A stretch of 39,060 bases of DNA from Patescibacteria group bacterium (GTDB lineage Bacteria; Patescibacteriota; Patescibacteriia; JACQRZ01): positions 1 to 39,060 of the forward strand of contig JBBTRI010000018.1 in the NCBI GenBank assembly GCA_038065255.1, written 5' to 3'. Positions 23,620-29,961 of this stretch are shown one piece after another (the first letter of the stretch is position 1; each line of letters begins with the position of its first letter). The position numbers were made by a program, and so were the translations under genes. The notes beneath the pieces were generated by a model, which saw only the letters and a program-made list of their open reading frames with translations, searched no databases and was not told the origin of the DNA.

Positions 23620-24054
23620 ATGATTCGAAAAAAAATATTTTATGGAATACTATTGTCGGGTGGTATACTACTTGCTGCGAACATAGCGCATGCAGCGCCC
23701 GCAATCGGCAATAGCGGGCTGTTGCCGGTGTGTGCGGACGGTAAGTATGGCGTTAATGCATTTATTATTGTTATTTTTAATGTCATCAAGCTCCTCTGGG
23801 GTTTGACCGGCACTGTTGCACTTGTGATGTTTATTGTCGGAGGGTTTACGCTGTTGTTGGCATCGGGTGATCCGCAAAAAGTAAAAGGCGGCGTGACAAC
23901 GATCAGAAACGCAATTATTGGCATTGTGATCATTTTGGGCAGTTGGTTGATTATCAATACGTTTGCGGGTATCATTACCCAGGGGACTATTCCTACCAGT
24001 ATTGTAAGTATTTTTGGCGCAGAATGGTCCCAAGCAACAGACCCCTGTTATTAA
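23620..24054 (+). CDS. T4SS pilin-like protein 1 of 10
   Basis: The 144-aa protein has a signal peptide (about 1-27, ending NIAHA-AP) and two hydrophobic segments. Between them lies the family hinge 'GGFTLLLASGDPQKVKGG', followed by a conserved IIGIVIILGSWLIINTF second span. This layout of leader, TM, short polar loop with G-x-x-x-x-V-K, and TM is that of VirB2/TrbC-type pilins. It differs from the others by a 25-residue tail ending in Cys and by lacking the aromatic W-M after GG. The start is one base after the binding-protein stop. Confidence 0.75.
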   Translation: MIRKKIFYGILLSGGILLAANIAHAAPAIGNSGLLPVCADGKYGVNAFIIVIFNVIKLLWGLTGTVALVMFIVGGFTLLLASGDPQKVKGGVTTIRNAIIGIVIILGSWLIINTFAGIITQGTIPTSIVSIFGAEWSQATDPCY

Positions 24055-24060
24055 ACTCAC

Positions 24061-24405
24061 ATGAAGTCTATCGTACAACAATGTGCCGTTTTTGCCGCTC
24101 TGGCTGCTTGGGCGATTGCTCAGTCGGTTTTTGCCGCAGCGCAGACAACACTGACAAACCCGATAGCCGGTGGTGAGGATATCAGGGTTATTGTCGGTAT
24201 GATACTCAAAGGCGTTCTTGGCTTGACGGGAACCATTGCTCTTATTGTGTTTATTTATGGAGGATTTCAGTGGCTACTGGCGCGAGGGGAATCAGGTGAG
24301 GTGAAAAAAGGCTTGGATACCATGCTGTGGGCAGGGGTTGGATTGATCGTTATTTTTGGAAGCTATGCGATTCTGCAGCGTGTTTTCGAAATCATTCCCG
24401 GCTAG
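24061..24405 (+). CDS. T4SS pilin-like protein 2 of 10
   Basis: At 114 aa this is the shortest member: a signal peptide (about 1-26, ending SVFA-AA), a first span (LGLTGTIALIVFIYGG), the polar hinge FQWLLARGESGEVKKGLD, and a second span (WAGVGLIVIFGSYAILQRVF). It lacks the long extracellular N-terminal part of the later members. It closes the group transcribed with the upstream genes; the next pilin has its own promoter. Confidence 0.75.
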   Translation: MKSIVQQCAVFAALAAWAIAQSVFAAAQTTLTNPIAGGEDIRVIVGMILKGVLGLTGTIALIVFIYGGFQWLLARGESGEVKKGLDTMLWAGVGLIVIFGSYAILQRVFEIIPG

Positions 24406-24420
24406 GGAGGAGGAATATAC

Positions 24421-24450
24421 TTGTGCAGTTTTTACTAAAATTGGTATACT
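24421..24450 (+). promoter_or_regulatory. Promoter of the main pilin operon
   Basis: TTGTGC (24421-24426), an 18-bp spacer and TATACT (24445-24450) with an extended TGG form a plausible promoter about 58 bases before pilin 3. The nine bases TGGTATACT also occur at the promoters near 16483 and 28927. The 102-base gap before pilin 3 is the longest within the array. Confidence 0.6.
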
Positions 24451-24507
24451 ATCATCATTGGATCAAAGTTATCCACATTTAATCATTATTAATGAAGAGA
24501 ACGTTTT

Positions 24508-24903
24508 ATGAAAAAGTTCAAAACAGCTATCAGTGCATTTGCGGCGAATGCCGTTGTTCTTGGGGCGGCAGTAGTGCCTGCAGCGGTACTTGCAGCAGTT
24601 CAACCCGCAGACATTACCAATGCGGCTCAGTTTGGCGCTATTAATGCCGCGGGTACTTCCGGCATCGTCGATATCAAAGATTTGGCGACCAAGGTTATCA
24701 ATTTTGTTCTAGGACTACTTGGTATTATTGCAGTTATTATCATCGTCATCTCCGGCTTTCAGTGGATGACTGCCGATTCGGAAGACAAGGTCAAAGAAGC
24801 GCGCAAACGATTGTTTAACTCTATCATTGGGCTTGCAATCATTGCGCTTGCATGGGTTGTTGCCTTCGCAATCGTCAATACGCTTGCAGGCGTGACAAAA
24901 TAA
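24508..24903 (+). CDS. T4SS pilin-like protein 3 of 10
   Basis: The 131-aa protein has a signal peptide (about 1-29, ending VLA-AV) and a short Ala/Asn-rich mature N-terminus. Span 1 is VINFVLGLLGIIAVIIIVISG. The hinge FQWMTADSEDKVKEARKRL is followed by span 2 (IIGLAIIALAWVVAFAIVN). The 'WMTA..EDKVKEARKRL' hinge is nearly identical in pilins 4 and 5, so these three are recent duplicates. It is the first gene after the dedicated promoter and probably the most highly expressed. Confidence 0.8.
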   Translation: MKKFKTAISAFAANAVVLGAAVVPAAVLAAVQPADITNAAQFGAINAAGTSGIVDIKDLATKVINFVLGLLGIIAVIIIVISGFQWMTADSEDKVKEARKRLFNSIIGLAIIALAWVVAFAIVNTLAGVTK

Positions 24904-24904
24904 T

Positions 24905-25291
24905 ATGAAGGCATTGCAGCACTTGATTGTAAGTATTGTCTTGGGAACCGTGCTGCTGACGGCCGGGCTGGGTCCAGTGTATGCTGTGGCAAAAAACCTT
25001 GCAGATCCAAATACATTCGGAGCTGCTCAGATAAATCCGGGAGGAACGGTAAACAGTTTTGAGAGTTTAGCCGCGCAGGTGATCAACTTTATTCTTGGAT
25101 TGCTTGGCATTATTGCCGTCATCCTTATTTTGGTCTCCGGTTGGCAGTGGATGACCGCCGATTCTGAAGACAAGGTCAAAGAAGCGCGCAAGCGGTTGAT
25201 GAATTCAGTCATTGGCCTTGCCATCGTGGCGCTTGCATGGGTGATTGCATTTGCCATTGTGAATACAATCGCGAAGATAACAACCTCATAA
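24905..25291 (+). CDS. T4SS pilin-like protein 4 of 10
   Basis: The 128-aa close paralogue of pilins 3 and 5 has a signal peptide (about 1-27), span 1 VINFILGLLGIIAVILILVSG, the hinge WQWMTADSEDKVKEARKRL and a second span with ALAWVIAFAIVN. It begins one base after the stop of pilin 3. A 47-base stretch (25112-25158) is identical to pilin 5 at 25536-25582, pointing to recent duplication or gene conversion. Confidence 0.8.
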   Translation: MKALQHLIVSIVLGTVLLTAGLGPVYAVAKNLADPNTFGAAQINPGGTVNSFESLAAQVINFILGLLGIIAVILILVSGWQWMTADSEDKVKEARKRLMNSVIGLAIVALAWVIAFAIVNTIAKITTS

Positions 25292-25292
25292 T

Positions 25293-25712
25293 ATGCAGAT
25301 ACATAAACACATCACACGCGTAGGTGGGCGTATTGCAGCAGGCACAGCACTCTTTGTAATGAATGTGGCATCTGCATTTGCTGCGCCACCAGCGGGTTCC
25401 TTGGCGCCAGATATGGCTAACGCCAATACTCTTGGGAGAAATTTCGCTAGCTATGCCACGTTTGACCCTACTATTGTTAATGTTTCAGATCTGGCAGCGA
25501 GAGGCATTAATTTTGTATTGGGACTCTTGGGAATCATTGCCGTCATCCTTATTTTGGTCTCCGGTTGGCAGTGGATGACCGCTGAATCTGAAGACAAGGT
25601 CAAAGAAGCGCGCAAGCGCCTGGTAAACTCTGTCATCGGCCTTGCAATTATTGCGCTTGCGTGGGTAATCGGCTGGGCGATAATAAATACACTTGCAACA
25701 GTAACAAAATAG
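25293..25712 (+). CDS. T4SS pilin-like protein 5 of 10
   Basis: The 139-aa close paralogue of pilins 3 and 4 has a signal peptide (about 1-30, ending SAFA-AP) and a mature N-terminus slightly longer than in its sisters. The hinge is WQWMTAESEDKVKEARKRL and the second span is IGLAIIALAWVIGWAIIN. Most differences from pilin 4 lie in the leader and the exposed N-terminal segment, while the membrane core is conserved. This is the pattern expected for subunits that co-assemble but present different surfaces. Confidence 0.8.
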   Translation: MQIHKHITRVGGRIAAGTALFVMNVASAFAAPPAGSLAPDMANANTLGRNFASYATFDPTIVNVSDLAARGINFVLGLLGIIAVILILVSGWQWMTAESEDKVKEARKRLVNSVIGLAIIALAWVIGWAIINTLATVTK

Positions 25713-25714
25713 GA

Positions 25715-26110
25715 ATGGTACGATTTCAAAGGGTTACAGGAGCGCTCTTGAATAGGGCGCTCGTCGGGATAACAGGAGCGGCGGCATCATTTCCAGGTGC
25801 CGCTCTTGCTGCTGATTTCGGTTTGACGCAGACAGCAGGCGAGGCAGGGTATAATACCGCCCTCAAACTTTCTCCCTATGTAGGAAACCTTATCAATGGA
25901 GCGCTTGGCGTTCTTGGCGTGATCTTCTTTATCTTAATGTTTTACGGTGGCATGCTGTGGCTGACATCGGAAGGCGAGCAGGACAAGATCAAGAAAGCGC
26001 GGGGGTTTATCTTTCATTCTATTTTGGGCTTGATCATTACGCTTTTCTCGTTTGGCATAACCCAGTTTGTAGTCTGGCTCTTAACCAAGGGAACAGGAGT
26101 ACTGAAATGA
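25715..26110 (+). CDS. T4SS pilin-like protein 6 of 10
   Basis: The 131-aa member has a longer leader (about 1-36, ending ALA-AD), span 1 (INGALGVLGVIFFILMFYGG), the hinge MLWLTSEGEQDKIKKARGF and span 2 (SILGLIITLFSFGITQFVVW). The loop has the EQDK variant shared with pilins 9 and 10. I chose the ATG at 25715, two bases after the preceding stop; an upstream in-frame ATG would overlap pilin 5. Its 3' end overlaps the next gene by ATGA. Confidence 0.75.
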   Translation: MVRFQRVTGALLNRALVGITGAAASFPGAALAADFGLTQTAGEAGYNTALKLSPYVGNLINGALGVLGVIFFILMFYGGMLWLTSEGEQDKIKKARGFIFHSILGLIITLFSFGITQFVVWLLTKGTGVLK

Positions 26111-26508
26111 AAAAAACTATAGTACAAAACATGATGAGTATTGCGCTTTTCGGCGTGTTGTTTTTGGCAAGCGCGCCAAGCGCAATTGCTGCTAATCCGA
26201 GCGATGTTATTTTGGGCGATATTACTACGATTGGCGGCATAGCAGGATTTAAGCCGCTTAACCCCCAACTCGGTCTTCCTTACCAGATTGGCGTATTAAT
26301 CCGAGGGGTGATGGGATTGTTGGGCGTTATCTTTCTGGTCCTTGTGGTATATGCCGGGTACAAGTGGATGCTTGCCCACGGGGAGCCGGGGGAGGTGAAA
26401 GAAGCGCAGAAGTTGCTGCTGCACTCCATTATCGGGCTTGTTCTCACTGTTTCCGCCTATGCCATATCCACATTTGTTATCAATGCTATCCGCGCAGCCG
26501 CGACCTAG
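26107..26508 (+). CDS. T4SS pilin-like protein 7 of 10
   Basis: The 133-aa member has a signal peptide (about 1-27, ending SAIA-AN) and a mature N-terminus of about 30 residues with two short Gly/Pro turns. Span 1 is VMGLLGVIFLVLVVYAG, the hinge is YKWMLAHGEPGEVKEAQKL and span 2 is IIGLVLTVSAYAISTFVIN. The 'GEPGEVKEAQK' loop links it to pilin 2 and pilin 8 rather than to 3-5. It is translationally coupled to pilin 6 through the ATGA overlap. Confidence 0.75.
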   Translation: MKKTIVQNMMSIALFGVLFLASAPSAIAANPSDVILGDITTIGGIAGFKPLNPQLGLPYQIGVLIRGVMGLLGVIFLVLVVYAGYKWMLAHGEPGEVKEAQKLLLHSIIGLVLTVSAYAISTFVINAIRAAAT

Positions 26509-26519
26509 ACAAGCTTTTT

Positions 26520-26975
26520 ATGAGTACGCAAAATAAACAACTCATGCATGATGTCGGACACTCATTGGGTAGGGGCGTGCTGGCGCTTGGTATTGGTGCG
26601 CTTGGACTCGTACTTGTATTGGGATCGTTTCAGGTATTCGCAGCATCGCAACCGCCATTGACCCAATCATTAAATCCTGCCGGCGCAGGGCTCTATGGAA
26701 TGGGAAACCCGGCAGCATCTCCAACTGCTCCGCCGACTGTTGGCAGTATTGTTGCGCAAATTATTGGGGTGTTTTTTGGACTCTTGGGTATTATTTTCGT
26801 GGTGCTCATGGTGTATGGGGGCTTTCAATGGATGACTGCGGCAGGCAATCCCGAGCAGGTGAAAAAAGCGCAAAAACTCATCCTCGATGCCGTTATTGGC
26901 GTACTCGTGCTGATGGCGGCAAGCTTCATTTCTTATTGGGTGCTCTATACCATTTCAACACAGGTTGTTAAGTAG
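26520..26975 (+). CDS. T4SS pilin-like protein 8 of 10
   Basis: The 151-aa member has a long hydrophilic start before the leader hydrophobic core (core about 17-38, ending VFA-AS). A Pro/Ala/Thr-rich mature N-terminus follows (about 42-78). Span 1 is IIGVFFGLLGIIFVVLMVYGG, the hinge is FQWMTAAGNPEQVKKAQKL and span 2 is VIGVLVLMAASFISYWVLY. The upstream reading frame overlapping pilin 7 does not resemble the family, so I chose the ATG at 26520. Confidence 0.75.
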   Translation: MSTQNKQLMHDVGHSLGRGVLALGIGALGLVLVLGSFQVFAASQPPLTQSLNPAGAGLYGMGNPAASPTAPPTVGSIVAQIIGVFFGLLGIIFVVLMVYGGFQWMTAAGNPEQVKKAQKLILDAVIGVLVLMAASFISYWVLYTISTQVVK

Positions 26976-26982
26976 CGGCTCT

Positions 26983-27396
26983 ATGCTGCACATATTCAAA
27001 AAAATTATAGCAGCGGCATGCATAGTAGTAAGTATGGCGAGTGCGCCTTTGGCACTTGCACTTTCAACACAGGATATTTTAACCGGACCGGATACGGAAA
27101 CCAATGAATCGTTTAAGATACTTCCCAAGCCTTTGGACCCTGCAACATACTCGCCGGCACAAACAATAAGCAATACGCTGACCATTGTCTTTGGGTTTAT
27201 CGGGATTCTGGCGGTGAGTCTTATTATGTATGGCGGTTATTTGTGGGTAACAAGCGGAGGCGAGCAAGACAAGGCAAAGAAAGCACAGGGATTGCTGGTG
27301 GATGCGGTTATCGGACTTGTGGTGCTCACGGCTGTGTGGGCGCTCAGCTATATCGTCATAAAGACACTTGCAGAACAAGTCATCAAGCCACTCTAA
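26983..27396 (+). CDS. T4SS pilin-like protein 9 of 10
   Basis: The 137-aa member has a signal peptide (about 1-26, ending ALA-LS), an acidic and polar mature N-terminus, span 1 (LTIVFGFIGILAVSLIMYGG), the hinge YLWVTSGGEQDKAKKAQGL and span 2 (VIGLVVLTAVWALSYIVIK). The hinge is of the EQDK type like pilins 6 and 10. An in-frame ATG at 26965 would overlap pilin 8 by 11 bases and is less likely. Confidence 0.75.
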   Translation: MLHIFKKIIAAACIVVSMASAPLALALSTQDILTGPDTETNESFKILPKPLDPATYSPAQTISNTLTIVFGFIGILAVSLIMYGGYLWVTSGGEQDKAKKAQGLLVDAVIGLVVLTAVWALSYIVIKTLAEQVIKPL

Positions 27397-27403
27397 AATC
27401 GGT

Positions 27404-27919
27404 ATGCGAATTATTTTTACTAAAAATAGCATAGCAGCACTCGGTATTCTGTTTTTTCTTGGCGCCCCGGTGTTTGCGGTGCATGCGGCCTATAGCGATA
27501 CATTTTTGGGTGGGGGGCAAAATTGCACCCCTATACCGGGAACACCCATCCGATACAAGTGTCCATCCGGACTTATCTGTAATACGGGCGTCACTCCGCC
27601 AAAATGCGTTTCTTCTTCTACGGATTTTTTTGGCGCGCTTGGCGTAACATCTGGGGGTGCCGGTTCCGGCGCGCTCAACTATAGCCCGTTGCGTTTTTGG
27701 GCGAATGCAATCAATTGGCTCTTGGGGATCTTGGGTATTTTTGCCGTTGGGGCAATTGTGTATGGCGGGATAAAGTTTATGACTGCCGGCGGGGAGCAGG
27801 ACAAAGCAAAAGCAGCGTCAAAAACGGTTTTTTTCGCAGTACTTGGCCTTGTCACCATCGCACTTGCATGGGTGATCGGTTCCGTAATACTCAAAAGCAT
27901 TGCGGGGATTATAAAGTGA
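27404..27919 (+). CDS. T4SS pilin-like protein 10 of 10, Cys-containing
   Basis: At 171 aa this is the longest member. After a signal peptide (about 1-27) comes an extracellular segment of about 70 residues with four cysteines (GGQNCTP, IRYKCPSGLICN, PPKCVSS) and a Gly/Ser-rich stretch. Span 1 (WLLGILGIFAVGAIVYGG), the hinge IKFMTAGGEQDKAKAASKT and span 2 (VLGLVTIALAWVIGSVILK) follow. The small disulfide-capable knot is absent from the other nine, so this could be a tip or adhesive subunit; that is inference from architecture only. Confidence 0.75.
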   Translation: MRIIFTKNSIAALGILFFLGAPVFAVHAAYSDTFLGGGQNCTPIPGTPIRYKCPSGLICNTGVTPPKCVSSSTDFFGALGVTSGGAGSGALNYSPLRFWANAINWLLGILGIFAVGAIVYGGIKFMTAGGEQDKAKAASKTVFFAVLGLVTIALAWVIGSVILKSIAGIIK

Positions 27920-27927
27920 GACAGAAG

Positions 27928-27956
27928 TGGACAAAAGGCGTAAAAAGTGCTATAAT
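27928..27956 (+). promoter_or_regulatory. Promoter of the toxin-antitoxin pair
   Basis: TGGACA (27928-27933), a 17-bp spacer and a perfect TATAAT (27951-27956) with an extended TGC lie nine bases after the last pilin gene and about 40 bases before the antitoxin ATG. Confidence 0.65.
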
Positions 27957-27997
27957 TAGAGTAGATTAGAGCGTGTCCAATCATGTTTTAAGTGTGT

Positions 27998-28255
27998 ATG
28001 AAAAAGCGAACACTACCTAAAAAAATCAAATTCCGCCAAGAATTATTTTGGGATGTGGACCCCAAAACCATTGATGCAAAAAAACATGCGCGCTATATCA
28101 TAGAACGCATTTTGGACCATGGCATGCTTAATGAAATGCAATGGCTTACCCGCCAATATCCGCGGCAAGCTATTCGCCGAGTTCTTGCTCTGCCGCGCGT
28201 CCAACTTCATGCTAAGTCAAAATCATTATGGTCTCTCGTGTTTCAAAAAAAATAG
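27998..28255 (+). CDS. DUF6922-like antitoxin partner of AbiEii
   Basis: The 85-aa basic protein has the pattern LFWDVDPKTIDAKKHARYIIERILDHG, then E-M-Q-W-L, Y-P-R-Q-A-I-R-R-V-L and SLWSLVF. This is the form of the small proteins found next to AbiEii-type nucleotidyltransferases (DUF6922-like). It overlaps the toxin gene by 28 bases, as expected for a tightly coupled module. The start could also be the ATG at 27992. Whether it blocks the toxin by binding or only represses transcription is unknown. Confidence 0.7.
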   Translation: MKKRTLPKKIKFRQELFWDVDPKTIDAKKHARYIIERILDHGMLNEMQWLTRQYPRQAIRRVLALPRVQLHAKSKSLWSLVFQKK

Positions 28256-28914
28256 AATGCAATACCCTTTTCCTCGACCGACTCCCAAAGGCTACACAGG
28301 GAGCATTCAGGCTTTGTACGACCATGCCTTTTTTTACGGATTTTCCATGGTATTTAGCCGGGGGAACGGCGCTTGCACTTCAGGTGGGCCATCGCCAATC
28401 CGTAGACCTGGATTTTTTTACTCACAAAAAATCATTTAATCAGCGTGAAACAGAGCTGTTGTTAGAGAGAACCAATGAGTGGATGACGGATCATCAAGAG
28501 GACGGAACATTATTTGGGAGGTTGAAAAAAGCAAAAATGAGCTTGATTGCCTATCCGTTTTTTTTACCCTCAAAAGAAGTAGTTCGTTGTGGCACGGTAC
28601 GTATTTTGCCCCCCAAAGACATCGCCGTTATGAAAATTATCGCCATCAGTCAGCGAGGACGGAAGCGAGACTTCCTTGACCTGTATTGGTATTGTTTGCA
28701 TTGCGAACCGCTCAGAGATGTTGTGAGGCGCGTGTTTCATCACTATCCTCAGGATCATAATATTCCCCATCTTATTAAAAGCCTTACATACTTCGAAGAT
28801 GCAGAAGAAGACCCCATGCCCACGGTATTTTTTAAGGTGGATTGGAAGACCATCAAGGCATATTTTCGGAAAGAAGCCGTGCGCATAGCAAAAGAACTTT
28901 TACATATTTCATAG
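28228..28914 (+). CDS. Nucleotidyltransferase, AbiEii/AbiGii toxin family
   Basis: The 228-aa protein has the DNA polymerase beta-like signature WYLAGGTALALQVGHRQSVDLDFFT: the GG motif followed by the D-x-D-F-F metal site (about 42-66). PKDIAVMKIIAISQRGRKRDFLDLYW follows (about 130-155), which carries the conserved Lys and Asp of AbiEii proteins. Family members transfer nucleotides to RNA, for example to the 3' ends of tRNA, and stop growth or defend against phage. It sits between the pilin array and the surface-protein operon. Confidence 0.8.
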   Translation: MVSRVSKKIECNTLFLDRLPKATQGAFRLCTTMPFFTDFPWYLAGGTALALQVGHRQSVDLDFFTHKKSFNQRETELLLERTNEWMTDHQEDGTLFGRLKKAKMSLIAYPFFLPSKEVVRCGTVRILPPKDIAVMKIIAISQRGRKRDFLDLYWYCLHCEPLRDVVRRVFHHYPQDHNIPHLIKSLTYFEDAEEDPMPTVFFKVDWKTIKAYFRKEAVRIAKELLHIS

Positions 28915-28935
28915 TAATTTTCAGTGTGGTATACT
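28914..28935 (+). promoter_or_regulatory. Promoter of the surface-protein operon (probably leaderless)
   Basis: TGGTATACT (extended -10, TATACT at 28930-28935) lies only seven bases before the ATG at 28943. The -35 is weak: TTCATA (28908-28913), 16 bp upstream. Transcription would begin at or next to the start codon. Confidence 0.5.
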
Positions 28936-28942
28936 TAATGGT

Positions 28943-29956
28943 ATGAATCCACAGAAACGAAACGTGGAGCATTTTTTGAAGTTGGCGGCAGGAATGCCTG
29001 CTTCTTTGCCGTTGGGAGTACTCTCGGTGGTAGTGGGCGCATTTATTGTGGGTGCTATTGTGAATGCGGCAAGCCTTACGCCGCCGACAGCAGCATATCC
29101 GGAAGGACAACCCCAGCTCGACGTAGGCGGAGGCGGCGCAAGTAATTTGCTTGATGCACTTAAGGGAGGGCCACTTGCAGAGTGGAAAGATTTTAAATAC
29201 GATACGGTCATTGGCGGCAGGCTCGGCTTGGGACAAGTGAGAAAAACGATTGGTGCCGGCGTACAGCGCATTGGCTACCCTTTAGATATGCAAATTGTCC
29301 ATGATATTGATGAAGGTCCGACCGCTGCAGAATTGGCAGTGAATGCATATTTGAACAAAAACAACACAGCTGTTTTGAGGATTGCATCCGGATCAAAAAC
29401 AGCGGACGAAAAACTTTATACGGGCATAAGGTTTGATCGCCTAACAATGGCACCAAGTGCACAAGAAGAGGACACACTCAATGAAAAATGGTTTATCGGC
29501 ATGGATAATACAAATGACAATCTTATCATTCGCGCAAATGGAAATACGAATCTTGTCAGCATTGACCCAGCCAAAGGTGCGGCATGCTTTGGTGCGGTGT
29601 TTAAGGACATTTCACGAGGCAGTGGGGATGCAGAGGCAAAATTTGATGGCTCAGTAGGGGGTTACAAAAGCGCTAATCAAAAATGTAAGGACGGATCCCA
29701 TGTATGCACCGTGGAAGAAATACTCCGAACAATCAACTGCCAACCAAACCTACCCATATTTGCCGATTCACCCCGAGTATCGGCGTGGATATCGAAAGGA
29801 TCATCTGGTTATACAACCGCACCATCAAATGATTGCAAAGGATGGACAACAAATGTCACGACAGCACAGGCAGCTATTTGGATTTTTGATGCTAAGGGAG
29901 GGTATAGTAGTCTTTCTGCATGTAATAACACGCGAGCATTTGCGTGCTGCAAATAA
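28943..29956 (+). CDS. Surface protein with N-terminal anchor and Cys-rich C-terminal module
   Basis: The 337-aa protein has one hydrophobic anchor (about 20-43), a Gly-rich stretch, then a beta-rich middle. The middle reads GGRLGLGQVRKTIGAGVQRIGYP, NTAVLRIASGS, then WFIGMDNTNDNLIIRANG, a tail-fibre-like arrangement. The C-terminal about 100 residues hold Cys-rich motifs (NQKCKDGSHVCTVEEIL, INCQ, NDCKGW, SACNNTRAFACC). This resembles the DUF1554/lectin-like modules of other exported proteins. It is the first of three consecutive surface-protein genes and probably lies on the outer cell face. Ligand unknown. Confidence 0.65.
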   Translation: MNPQKRNVEHFLKLAAGMPASLPLGVLSVVVGAFIVGAIVNAASLTPPTAAYPEGQPQLDVGGGGASNLLDALKGGPLAEWKDFKYDTVIGGRLGLGQVRKTIGAGVQRIGYPLDMQIVHDIDEGPTAAELAVNAYLNKNNTAVLRIASGSKTADEKLYTGIRFDRLTMAPSAQEEDTLNEKWFIGMDNTNDNLIIRANGNTNLVSIDPAKGAACFGAVFKDISRGSGDAEAKFDGSVGGYKSANQKCKDGSHVCTVEEILRTINCQPNLPIFADSPRVSAWISKGSSGYTTAPSNDCKGWTTNVTTAQAAIWIFDAKGGYSSLSACNNTRAFACCK

Positions 29957-29961
29957 TAACT

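Noticed and set aside
24508-25712. Repeated ~400-base units as a possible CRISPR or tandem repeat array
   Set aside because: The repeats are coding, spaced by whole genes and explained by paralogous pilins.
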